64,000 nt of DNA from Rhodospirillaceae bacterium (GTDB lineage: Bacteria; Pseudomonadota; Alphaproteobacteria; Dongiales; Dongiaceae). Below are positions 9,110 through 17,180 of the stretch, in pieces. How positions within the stretch are numbered: the stretch's first letter is position 1; every line of letters starts with the position of its first letter. The notes under the pieces are model-generated. The model was not told the origin of the DNA and did not search any database. It was given only the letters and a program-made list of their open reading frames with translations. The position numbers were made by a program, and so were the translations under genes. The stretch spans positions 1,197,001-1,261,000 of the forward strand of contig JADJQM010000001.1 in assembly GCA_016712715.1 (NCBI GenBank), written 5' to 3'.

Positions 9110-9260
9110 ACGCTCACCTTCCGCAGTTCCAGCCGCTCGCCCAAGAATTTGTAAGCGACGTAGTGTTTGTAGATGTTGCGGACATATTGCCCGCTTGCGC
9201 GCCCGCTGAGGTTGGTGGCGACAGCGGAGTTCAAGATCTGCAATGCTGCCAGAGAAATGA
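9110..9260 (-). pseudogene. Second degenerate lytic transglycosylase (MltF-like) C-terminus
   Basis: On the minus strand this segment reads NSAVATNLSGRASGQYVRNI and YKHYVAYKFLGERLELRK, matching the ETxQYVxNIYKYxxAY end of MltF-type enzymes and the remnant at 7406-7590. No start codon, catalytic domain or proper stop is attached. The rest of the 9099-9452 interval shows no other coding signal. Nucleotide identity between the two copies is visible in the run around TTGCGGACATATT (about 7490 and 9176). Confidence 0.5.
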
Positions 9261-9452
9261 TGATACGCGAGGAAGAACGAAAAGTTCGGCTTCGAACTCG
9301 ACCGTGGGCGGACACGTCAAGGCTGTGCCGAGCACTTGTTTCTGTCAAATTCCGAGCAAGATTTAACCATCCGGACAGAATGAAAAGACAGCCGCAATAA
9401 GCCCTACCAGAATCGTTGACGGGAGCCCCGGCGGCACTATGATGCCGCGTCA

Positions 9453-10418
9453 ATGAGCGCCGAAATCCGCACGCCCAATCCCTTCTTCCCCCACAGGCAT
9501 TTGCTGGGCATTGAAGGGCTTTCCGCCGCCGAGATCGAGCGGCTGCTCGACCTTTCCAATCGCTATGCCGACATGACCCGGGACGATGCCACCGCCCGCG
9601 CGCTGTTGCGCGGCCGTACGGTGATGAACGTCTTCTTCGAAAATTCGACCCGTACCCAGACCAGTTTCGAACTGGCCGCCAAGCGCCTGGGTGCCGACGT
9701 CACCAACATGTCGGTCGGCACCTCGTCGATCAAGAAGGGCGAGACCCTGCTCGACACGGCGATGACCTTGAACGCCATGCGGCCGGATGTAATGGTCGTG
9801 CGTCACCCGGACTCAGGCGCCATCAATCTCCTGTCACAAAAGGTCGACGGCGCCGTCATCAATGCCGGCGACGGCCGCCACGAGCACCCGACCCAGGCGC
9901 TGTTGGATGCCCTCACAATCCGGCGCCGGTTGGGCAAACTGCAGGGATTGCTGGTCGCTATCTGCGGCGACATCTTGCACAGCCGGGTGGCGCGTTCCAA
10001 CATCCACCTCCTCACCAAGATGGGCGCCCGGGTCCGCGTCATCGCACCGACCACCTTGCTACCGTCCAATATCGACCGCATGGGGGTGGAGGTCTTTACC
10101 GACATGCGCAAGGGCTTGAAGGATGTCGACATTGTCATGATGCTGCGCCTGCAACTCGAGCGCATGCAAGGCGCCTACGTCCCTTCGGTGCGCGAGTATT
10201 TCCATTTCTTTGGCCTCGATTACGAAAAATTGTCGGTCGCCAAGCCGAATGCACTCATCATGCATCCTGGCCCCATGAACCGCGGTGTCGAAATCGATTC
10301 CGAGGTGGCCGACGACATCAACCGCTCGGTCATCCGCGAGCAGGTGGAAATGGGTGTCGCTGTCCGCATGGCCTGCCTCGACGCGCTCACCCGCGGCATT
10401 GTGGGGCAGAACCGATGA
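9453..10418 (+). CDS. pyrB: Aspartate carbamoyltransferase catalytic subunit
   Basis: A 321-residue protein of normal length for PyrB. It condenses carbamoyl phosphate with L-aspartate, the committed step of pyrimidine synthesis, in the cytosol. The carbamoyl-phosphate loop ENSTRTQTSFELAAKRLGAD, the Ser/Lys loop GTSSIKKGET, HEHPTQALLDA and the aspartate-binding HPGPMNRGVEID are all present. Its stop overlaps the start of the pyrC-like gene by four bases (ATGA), so the two are translationally coupled. Many bacterial PyrB proteins work as a complex with an inactive dihydroorotase-like partner, and the downstream gene fits that role. Confidence 0.97.
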   Translation: MSAEIRTPNPFFPHRHLLGIEGLSAAEIERLLDLSNRYADMTRDDATARALLRGRTVMNVFFENSTRTQTSFELAAKRLGADVTNMSVGTSSIKKGETLLDTAMTLNAMRPDVMVVRHPDSGAINLLSQKVDGAVINAGDGRHEHPTQALLDALTIRRRLGKLQGLLVAICGDILHSRVARSNIHLLTKMGARVRVIAPTTLLPSNIDRMGVEVFTDMRKGLKDVDIVMMLRLQLERMQGAYVPSVREYFHFFGLDYEKLSVAKPNALIMHPGPMNRGVEIDSEVADDINRSVIREQVEMGVAVRMACLDALTRGIVGQNR

Positions 10419-11752
10419 GCACCAGCCTCGATAAAAACGACCGCAAGAAATCTGGTCGTCCGCTGCTGCTGGTCAATGCACGCATCGTCGACCCGGCTGC
10501 CAAGCGAGACGAGCGCGGCGGCATCCTGGTCGAGAACGGCTTGATCGTTGATGTGGGTGCGCAAGTCACCAGGCAGAACGCTCCGGCCGAAGCAGAGATC
10601 GTCGATTGTGGCGGCCATGTACTGATCCCGGGCCTCGTCGACATGCGTGTGCAACTGCGCGAGCCCGGCGAGGAACATCAGGAAACGATCGCCACCGGCA
10701 GCCTCGCCGCGGCTGCGGGCGGCGTCACCAGCATGGTCTGCCTCCCAAATACCCATCCGATCATCGACGATGTGTCTGGGGTCGAGTATATCGCGCGGCG
10801 CGCACGCGAGACCAAGGGTGCCAAGATCTATTGCTACGGCGCGTTGACCAAAGGCCTCAACGGTCGTGATCTTGTCGAGATGGGCATGCTGTCGGAATTC
10901 GGGGCGCTCGGTTTCACCGATGCGCTCCATGCCGTGGCCGACGCCCAGGTCATGCGCCGGGCGCTCTATTACGCGCGCACTTTCGATCTTCTCATCGTAC
11001 AGCACCCGGAAGAACCGACCTTGGCCGCCGGCGGCGCCATGAACAATGGCGAACTCGCGACACGCATCGGCCTGCCGGGCATTCCCGCTTGCGCCGAAGT
11101 GATGATGATCGAGCGCGATCTCCATCTTGTGCGCATGTCTGGCGCGCGCTACCACGTGGCGCATGTCTCGACCGCGGCTGCTGTGGAAGCCATCCGCCGC
11201 GCCAAGCAGGAAGGCCTGCGCGTCACCTGCGACACCGCCCCGCCCTATTTCTCGCTGAATGAGAACGAGATCGGCGATTATCGCACCTTTGCAAAGCTCT
11301 CCCCGCCGCTCCGGGGCGAGAGCGATCGCCGCGCTGTTGCGGCGGCCGTCGCGGAAGGCATCATCGATTGCATCGCCAGCGACCATGCGCCCCATGATGT
11401 CGAGAGCAAGCGCGTGCCCTTCGTGCAGGCGGCTGCGGGCATCGTCGGTCTGGAGACCCTGCTGCCGGTAAGCCTTGAGCTTTATCACAAGGGCTCGCTC
11501 ACTTTGCTCGATCTCCTCAAATGCCTGACCAGCCGTCCGGCGGAAATCCTGGGGCTGCCGCAGGGCCGCCTCGCCAAGGGTGCGCCGGCCGACATGGTGC
11601 TGATCGATCTCGACAAGCCGCGCCGCATCGATGTGGCGAGCTTCAAGAGCAAGTCCAAGAACTCGCCTTATGACGGCCGGCCGGTGCAGGGCGCGGTGCT
11701 GCAGACCTTCGTCGATGGCCGCCTGGTCTTCGCCGCCGAAGGACAAGGCTGA
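10415..11752 (+). CDS. pyrC: Dihydroorotase-like protein lacking the HxH zinc motif (probable non-catalytic PyrB partner)
   Basis: A 445-residue amidohydrolase of the class I dihydroorotase type, next to pyrB. Where active enzymes have DxHxHLREPG, this protein reads DMRVQLREPG (around residue 70), so both metal-binding histidines of the HxH pair are replaced. The EHCED-type site reads QHPEEP, while YHVAHVSTAAAVEA and SDHAPHD are kept. This matches the known PyrC' pseudo-dihydroorotases (described in Pseudomonas) that stabilise aspartate carbamoyltransferase. I infer that a true dihydroorotase is encoded elsewhere in the genome. It overlaps pyrB by 4 bases and plsY by one base. Confidence 0.9.
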   Translation: MSTSLDKNDRKKSGRPLLLVNARIVDPAAKRDERGGILVENGLIVDVGAQVTRQNAPAEAEIVDCGGHVLIPGLVDMRVQLREPGEEHQETIATGSLAAAAGGVTSMVCLPNTHPIIDDVSGVEYIARRARETKGAKIYCYGALTKGLNGRDLVEMGMLSEFGALGFTDALHAVADAQVMRRALYYARTFDLLIVQHPEEPTLAAGGAMNNGELATRIGLPGIPACAEVMMIERDLHLVRMSGARYHVAHVSTAAAVEAIRRAKQEGLRVTCDTAPPYFSLNENEIGDYRTFAKLSPPLRGESDRRAVAAAVAEGIIDCIASDHAPHDVESKRVPFVQAAAGIVGLETLLPVSLELYHKGSLTLLDLLKCLTSRPAEILGLPQGRLAKGAPADMVLIDLDKPRRIDVASFKSKSKNSPYDGRPVQGAVLQTFVDGRLVFAAEGQG

Positions 11753-12366
11753 TGGAACCCGCAAGCGACCTCCCCGCCTGGACCTATGCCGCCGCAGCAA
11801 TCCTCGGCTATCTGCTGGGCTCAATTCCCTTCGGCCTGGTACTGACCAAGGCCGCGGGCCTCGGCGACATCCGTCAGATCGGCTCCGGCAATATCGGCGC
11901 AACCAATGTGCTGCGCACCGGCAACAAGCCACTGGCGCTCGCCACCCTGCTGCTGGATGGCGGCAAGGGCGCCGTCGCCGCGCTGATCGCTGCGCAATTT
12001 TCGCCGCTGCTGGCCGTCATAGCCGGTGGTGCCGCGTTGCTCGGCCATCTCTTCCCGGTCTGGCTCGGCTTCAAGGGCGGCAAAGGTGTCGCGACCACGC
12101 TCGGCACCCTCATCGCCATCAACTGGATGGTGGGAATCGCGGCCTGCCTCACTTGGCTCGCCGTCGCCTTTGCGATGCGCATCTCCTCGCTCTCGGCCCT
12201 GGTCTCCGTGGCCCTGGCGCCACTTTATGCCTATGTCCTGGGGACCGGCCCGCAGGTCGTGTTCGCGGCCTTCGCCGCCGCCCTGGTCTGGATCCGCCAC
12301 CGCGAGAACATCACGCGCATGCTCAAGGGCACCGAGCCCAGGATCGGCAAGAAGAAGCCGGAGTGA
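11752..12366 (+). CDS. plsY: Acyl-phosphate:glycerol-3-phosphate acyltransferase
   Basis: A 204-residue integral membrane enzyme with about five hydrophobic helices. It transfers the acyl group of acyl phosphate to glycerol-3-phosphate, giving lysophosphatidic acid. The conserved loops are visible: GSIPFGLVLTK, GSGNIGATNVLRTGNK, the glycine-rich GGKGAVA and GFKGGKGVATTLG, and IRHRENI near the C-terminus. Its start overlaps the pyrC-like stop (TGATG), so it belongs to the pyrB-pyrC transcript. Confidence 0.96.
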   Translation: MEPASDLPAWTYAAAAILGYLLGSIPFGLVLTKAAGLGDIRQIGSGNIGATNVLRTGNKPLALATLLLDGGKGAVAALIAAQFSPLLAVIAGGAALLGHLFPVWLGFKGGKGVATTLGTLIAINWMVGIAACLTWLAVAFAMRISSLSALVSVALAPLYAYVLGTGPQVVFAAFAAALVWIRHRENITRMLKGTEPRIGKKKPE

Positions 12367-12390
12367 CCGATCCCGGATCGGTTGTTGTTC
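12366..12390 (+). terminator. Weak hairpin after plsY
   Basis: ACCGAT-CCCGG-ATCGGT forms a six-pair stem directly at the plsY stop and is followed by TGTTGTTC, a poor U tract. It could end part of the pyrB-pyrC-plsY transcript, or may be chance. Confidence 0.25.
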
Positions 12391-12430
12391 ACGGTTGATT
12401 CTCCCTTAATCCTCTTTTAGGCTCCCGCCC

Positions 12431-13570
12431 ATGGAGCAAAAACTACGTGCCCTCTCGGATGCCGAACGCCTCGACTGGCTGCGTCTTGCCCGCAGCGAGA
12501 ATGTCGGACCGGCCACGTTCCGCCGACTCATCCAGCGCTTCGGCACGGCCAAGCAGGCACTCGAGCGCCTGCCGGATCTGGCGCAGCGCGGTGGGCAGCG
12601 GGTCTATCGCCCCTTCCCGCTGAAAGCCGCCGAACAGGAATTGGCGCGCCTTGCCGACCTCAAGGCAAGGGCGATCGCGTGGGGCGAGCCGGATTATCCG
12701 GCAGCACTCCGCGCGGTAGAGGATTCGCCGCCGATCCTCACAGCACGTGGCCGGTTCGACCTCCTGACCCGGCCGCGCCAGGTGGCGTTGGTGGGCGCCC
12801 GCAATGCCTCGGCCAACGGCCGGCGCTTTGCCAATGACATGGCCCGCGAACTGTCCACCGCCGGCATGACCGTGGTCTCCGGCATGGCCCGCGGAATCGA
12901 CGGGGCGGCGCATCTGGGCGCCCTCACCGGGCCGGGCAGCACCGTCGCCGTGCTGGCTGGCGGGGTCGACGTTCTCTATCCGCCGGAGCATGAAGTTCTG
13001 TTCGAGAGGCTGGCCGTCGAAGGGCTGATCGTGGCCGAGATGCCACCCGGCACCGAACCCGGCGCACGCCTCTTCCCACGTCGCAACCGGATCATCTCCG
13101 GCCTTTCCTTGGGTACCGTGGTGATCGAGGCGGCGCTGAAATCCGGCTCTCTCATCACGGCGCGTTTTGCTAATGAGCAAGGTCGCGATGTCATGGCTGT
13201 CCCGGGCTCGCCGCTCGACCCGCGCTGCCGAGGGACAAACCGCCTGATCCGCGAGGGGGCCCTCCTGGTGGAGGATGCGGCCCAAGTTCTGGAAGCAATA
13301 GATGGGATTATGAGCCTAAAAACGCAGCCGCCACAAAACTTCAATTCCAATTCACACGATATTGATTCTGAAATAGAAAATGGAACAGAGGATGTCCGTG
13401 CCGAGATCCTGACTTTGCTGGGACCCAGCCCGGTGGAGGTTGACGAACTGCTTCGGCAGTGTCATTGCTCCGCTCCCGTCATGGGAATGGTGCTGCTGGA
13501 ATTGGACTTAGCGGGCCGCTTGGAACGTCACCCCGGCAACCGGGTTTCGCTGCTCGCCAAGGTCGCTTGA
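12431..13570 (+). CDS. dprA: DNA-processing protein DprA
   Basis: A 379-residue protein of usual length. DprA binds incoming single-stranded DNA and loads RecA during transformation. The Rossmann-like domain shows GARNASANGRRFANDMAREL, VVSGMARGIDGAAH, VLAGGVDVLYPPEH, PRRNRIISGLS and GSLITARFANEQGRDV. The N-terminal part (residues about 10-70) is the SAM-like helical region. Residues about 297-320 are an Asn/Ser-rich linker coded by AT-rich DNA, unlike the rest of the gene, leading to a C-terminal winged helix (residues about 320-379). It lies between plsY and topA, a common alphaproteobacterial order. Confidence 0.96.
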   Translation: MEQKLRALSDAERLDWLRLARSENVGPATFRRLIQRFGTAKQALERLPDLAQRGGQRVYRPFPLKAAEQELARLADLKARAIAWGEPDYPAALRAVEDSPPILTARGRFDLLTRPRQVALVGARNASANGRRFANDMARELSTAGMTVVSGMARGIDGAAHLGALTGPGSTVAVLAGGVDVLYPPEHEVLFERLAVEGLIVAEMPPGTEPGARLFPRRNRIISGLSLGTVVIEAALKSGSLITARFANEQGRDVMAVPGSPLDPRCRGTNRLIREGALLVEDAAQVLEAIDGIMSLKTQPPQNFNSNSHDIDSEIENGTEDVRAEILTLLGPSPVEVDELLRQCHCSAPVMGMVLLELDLAGRLERHPGNRVSLLAKVA

Positions 13571-13642
13571 CCACCTATATATCCCGGCACCCGGACCCGA
13601 CGGTTTGTTCGTGTCCTTTTAAATCATCCCGAAAGCGGGTCC

Positions 13643-16393
13643 ATGAAGGTCGTCGTCGTCGAGTCTCCCGCCAAGGCCAAAACCATCAACAAATATCTGG
13701 GCGCTGAGTACAAGGTACTGGCAAGTTTCGGCCATGTCCGCGACCTGCCGGCCAAGGACGGTTCGGTCCGCCCGGATGCCGATTTCGCCATGACCTGGGA
13801 TTCGGAAGGCCGCGGCGCCAAGCAGATCAAGGAGATCGCCGCGGCTGCCGCCGGCGCCGACATGCTGCTCCTCGCCACTGATCCGGATCGCGAGGGTGAG
13901 GCCATATCCTGGCATCTCCGCGAGGAACTCAGGGCCAAGAAGAGCCTCGCCAAGCTGCCGATGGCGCGCGTGGCCTTCAACGAAATCACCAAGAAGGCGG
14001 TGCTCGACGCCATCGCCAACCCGCGCGAGATCGACCAGGAACTGGTCGATGCGTACCTCGCACGCCGGGCCCTCGACTATCTGGTGGGCTTCACCCTCTC
14101 GCCCATCCTGTGGCGCAAGATGCCGGGCAGCCGCTCGGCTGGCCGCGTGCAGTCGGTGGCGCTCCGCATCATCTGCGAACGCGAAGCCGAGATCGAGGCC
14201 TTCAAGGCTCGTGAATACTGGACCATCGAGGCGACCCTGGCGGGTCCCGACGGCCAGGCCTTTTCGGCGCGCCTCACCCATCTCAACGGCAAGAAACTCG
14301 ACAAGTTCGATATCGGCGAAAAGGCCGCGGCGGAAGCTGCGCTGGCCGCTGTCCAGGCCGGCGCCCCCTTCAAGGTCGCACAGGTCGAGCGCAAATCGTC
14401 TCGGCGCAACCCATTCCCACCCTTCATCACCTCCACCCTGCAGCAGGAGGCCTCGCGCAAACTGGGCTTCGGCGCCGCACAGACCATGAAGATCGCCCAG
14501 CGCCTTTATGAAGGCATCGAGCTTGATGGCGAGACCGTCGGCCTCATCACCTATATGCGTACCGACGGCGTGAACCTCAGCCAGGAAGCCGTTGTCGCCG
14601 GCCGCAAGCTCATTGGCGAGCAATACGGCCAGAAATACCTACCGGCATCCCCGCGCATCTACAAGAGTGCCGCGAAGAACGCCCAGGAAGCCCACGAAGC
14701 CATTCGTCCGACCGATCTTTTCCGCCGCCCGGAACATGTGCGGAAATATCTCCGCGACGAGGAAGCCAAGCTCTACGACCTCATCTGGAAGCGGACCCTC
14801 GCCAGCCAGATGGAAAGTGCCGAGCTGGACAATGTGGCAATCGATATCGCCTCGGCCGACGGCAAACAGGTCCTGCGGGCAACCGGTTCTGTCGTGACCT
14901 TCGACGGTTTCCTGACGCTCTATTCGGAAGACCGCGACGAGCCGGTCGAGGATGACGATAGCGAGCGCCGCCTGCCGAACTTGAAGCAGGGCGACGGCGT
15001 CAATCCGAAAGAGATCAAGCCGGAACAGCATTTCACCCAGCCACCGCCGCGTTACTCCGAAGCCTCGCTGATCAAGCGGCTCGAGGAACTCGGCATTGGC
15101 CGGCCCTCGACCTATACCTCGATCCTGCAGACGCTCGAGGACCGCGCCTATGTGCGGCTCGACAAGAAACGCCTGGTGCCGGAGGATCGTGGCCGCCTGG
15201 TGACAGCCTTCCTCACCAATTTCTTCGACCGCTATGTGCAATACGGCTTCACGGCGGATCTTGAAGGCAAGCTCGATGACATCTCCGGCGGCCGCGCCCG
15301 TTGGAAGGATGTGCTGGCCGAATTCTGGAACGACTTCTCGCATCTTCACCAAGCCGAAGAGACGACGGGCGGCACCCTGCCCTCGATGCAGGAAGCCGTG
15401 GCCTTCCTCGACAAGGGCATCGGCACGCGCACGGTCGTCATCGACGTGCTCAATGACGCTCTGGCGCCGCATTTCTTCCCGGACCTTGGCAACGGCAAGG
15501 CGCCACGCGCCTGCCCGGCCTGCGGCAATGGCGAACTCGGCATCAAGCTCGCCAAGAACGGCGCCTTCATCGGTTGCAACAATTACCCTGAGTGCAAATA
15601 CACCAAGCCGCTTGCGGTGCAGACGGAAGAAGAGATCGCCGCCGGTTCGGCCGGTCCGGTCGAGTTCGGCAAGGATGCGCAGGGCCGCAGCATCACCCTG
15701 CGCAAGGGCCCCTATGGCTTCTATGTGCAGCTGGGCGAAGCCGAGGAAGGCTCGAAGCCCAAGCGCGTCTCATTGACCAAGGATATCGACCCCAACGCCG
15801 TCAATCTCGAACTGGCCGAAAAGCTCCTCAGCCTGCCGCGCGTGGTCGGCCATCACCCGGAAACGCAAAAGCCGATCATGGCCGGTATCGGCCGCTTTGG
15901 CCCCTACCTCAACCATGACGGCAAGTTCAAATCGATCCCCAAGGATGACGACGTCCTCTCGATCGGCATGAACCGCGCGGTCGAGCTGCTCTCCCAGGAG
16001 AGCAAAGGCCGCGGCGGCCGCCAGGCGGCCCCCGGCAAGGAAATCGGCAAGCATCCGGAGACGGGTGAGACCGTCACGCTCCACGACGGTAAGTACGGTC
16101 CCTATGTGAAAATGGGTGCCATCAATGCGACGCTGCCCAAGGCGATCGAACCCGCCGACGTGACGCTGACCGATGCGCTCAGCCTCATCGCCGCCCGCGC
16201 CGAGATGGCCGGGAACGGCAAAGGCAAGAAAAAGTCGGCACCCAAGGCCGCCAAGAAAGCCGTCGCGAAAAAAGCCGTGGCCAAGACCGCCGAGCCGAAG
16301 GCTGCAGTGAAGAAGGCAGCCACCAAGACAGCGGCAAAGCCCAAGACGGCGAAGAAGGCTGTCAAGAAAACGACGAAGAAGGCCGCCAAGTAA
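13643..16393 (+). CDS. topA: DNA topoisomerase I
   Basis: A 916-residue type IA topoisomerase. Residues 1-120 are the Toprim domain (VVVESPAKAKTINKYLG; ATDPDREGEAISWHL). The catalytic tyrosine lies in GLITYMRTDGVNLS (about residue 300), and the IGRPSTYTSILQTL motif follows. One four-cysteine zinc ribbon is present (CPACGNGELG... CNNYPECKY, about residues 626-652), then TopA C-terminal repeat-like segments (KGPYGFYVQLGE; GRFGPYLNHDG; DGKYGPYVKMG). The last 50 or so residues are a Lys/Ala-rich, histone-H1-like tail. It relaxes negative supercoils ahead of or behind transcription. It starts 72 bp after dprA. Confidence 0.97.
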   Translation: MKVVVVESPAKAKTINKYLGAEYKVLASFGHVRDLPAKDGSVRPDADFAMTWDSEGRGAKQIKEIAAAAAGADMLLLATDPDREGEAISWHLREELRAKKSLAKLPMARVAFNEITKKAVLDAIANPREIDQELVDAYLARRALDYLVGFTLSPILWRKMPGSRSAGRVQSVALRIICEREAEIEAFKAREYWTIEATLAGPDGQAFSARLTHLNGKKLDKFDIGEKAAAEAALAAVQAGAPFKVAQVERKSSRRNPFPPFITSTLQQEASRKLGFGAAQTMKIAQRLYEGIELDGETVGLITYMRTDGVNLSQEAVVAGRKLIGEQYGQKYLPASPRIYKSAAKNAQEAHEAIRPTDLFRRPEHVRKYLRDEEAKLYDLIWKRTLASQMESAELDNVAIDIASADGKQVLRATGSVVTFDGFLTLYSEDRDEPVEDDDSERRLPNLKQGDGVNPKEIKPEQHFTQPPPRYSEASLIKRLEELGIGRPSTYTSILQTLEDRAYVRLDKKRLVPEDRGRLVTAFLTNFFDRYVQYGFTADLEGKLDDISGGRARWKDVLAEFWNDFSHLHQAEETTGGTLPSMQEAVAFLDKGIGTRTVVIDVLNDALAPHFFPDLGNGKAPRACPACGNGELGIKLAKNGAFIGCNNYPECKYTKPLAVQTEEEIAAGSAGPVEFGKDAQGRSITLRKGPYGFYVQLGEAEEGSKPKRVSLTKDIDPNAVNLELAEKLLSLPRVVGHHPETQKPIMAGIGRFGPYLNHDGKFKSIPKDDDVLSIGMNRAVELLSQESKGRGGRQAAPGKEIGKHPETGETVTLHDGKYGPYVKMGAINATLPKAIEPADVTLTDALSLIAARAEMAGNGKGKKKSAPKAAKKAVAKKAVAKTAEPKAAVKKAATKTAAKPKTAKKAVKKTTKKAAK

Positions 16394-16415
16394 GCAACCT
16401 AACGCTCGCTGTGAT

Positions 16416-16457
16416 TCCCTCGTCCCGCGCTTGCGGGGAGAGGGCTAGGGTGAGGGG
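16416..16457. repeat. REP-type palindromic intergenic sequence
   Basis: The sequence CCCTCGTCCCGCGCTTGCGG followed by GGAGAGGGCTAGGGTGAGGGG matches the family of short GC-rich palindromic repeats that are scattered between genes in many proteobacteria. It fills the gap between the convergent topA and PPOX-type genes and may fold as a bidirectional terminator. Only one copy was noticed in this window. Confidence 0.6.
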
Positions 16458-16458
16458 C

Positions 16459-17079
16459 TCAATCCTCCGGCGTGTCGCCCTCTTCCGCGTTGCGCTTGTC
16501 ATAAGCGGCGCCATCGAACTCCGCTCGGCAGGCTTGCAGCATCTGGCCGATGCTGGGTAGCGCCTTGCGTTCGACCTGGGCTGCCGGGTCCCACAGTTTC
16601 GAGCGCGCCAGCGATTGCGAGCAATGTACATAAGCGCGGTCGATGCTGATGATGAGGGCTGAGCGCGGGATCTTGCCGTTGAGGTCGGCGAAGCTTGCCA
16701 GCAGCTCCGGCTCGACCGAGACCCTGGCGGTGCCGTTGACGCGCATGGTCTCGCTGACACCCGGCACCAGGAACAGCATGGCGATGCGTGGGTCGCTGAC
16801 GACATTGCTCAAACTGTCGACGCGGTTGTTGCCGCTGCGATCGGGCAGGATAAGGGTCTTCTTGTCAGCCACACGCACGAAGCCCGGCGGCCCGCCGCGT
16901 GGGGACGCATCTAGGCCTTCGGCGCCCGAGGTCGAGATAACGACGAAGGGCGAGGCCTTGATGAAGGTTGCATAGGCGTCGGTGAGGAAGGTCATTTCCT
17001 TAACCAGCGAGGCCGGCACCGGCTCGCCATAGAGGTCACGCAGCACTTCCGGCGCACTGATCCTGGCCTGGTCGTTCAT
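16459..17079 (-). CDS. Pyridoxamine 5'-phosphate oxidase-like FMN-binding protein
   Basis: A 206-residue protein of the PPOX split-barrel family (the MSMEG_1061-like group). Typical segments are PFVVISTSGAEGLDASPRGG, FVRVADKKTLILPDRSGNNR, DSLSNVVSDPRIAMLFLVPG and MRVNGTARVS. Family members bind FMN or F420 and are often described as general oxidoreductases or detoxifying enzymes; none has a confirmed role I can assign here. It is transcribed toward topA and away from clpA, with a strong hairpin between it and clpA. Confidence 0.85.
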   Translation of the reverse strand: MNDQARISAPEVLRDLYGEPVPASLVKEMTFLTDAYATFIKASPFVVISTSGAEGLDASPRGGPPGFVRVADKKTLILPDRSGNNRVDSLSNVVSDPRIAMLFLVPGVSETMRVNGTARVSVEPELLASFADLNGKIPRSALIISIDRAYVHCSQSLARSKLWDPAAQVERKALPSIGQMLQACRAEFDGAAYDKRNAEEGDTPED

Positions 17080-17092
17080 CCCTGTCTCCTTC

Positions 17093-17130
17093 GCAAAATA
17101 CAGCGCCCGATCCTATGGGACCGGGCGCTG
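17093..17130 (-). terminator. Rho-independent terminator after clpA
   Basis: CAGCGCCCGATCC-TATG-GGACCGGGCGCTG forms a 13-pair stem with one mismatch and a four-base loop. Read on the minus strand it is followed by TATTTTG. It sits just beyond the clpA stop and directly before the next minus-strand gene, so it probably insulates the two. Confidence 0.7.
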
Positions 17131-17180
17131 ATGTGGAAGGCAGGAATTGGCTATCTGGCTAGCCTGCCGCGATGTTCGCC

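Noticed and set aside
10220..11932. Long minus-strand frame across the pyrC-like gene
   Set aside because: Antisense shadow of pyrB/pyrC/plsY; no recognisable domain.
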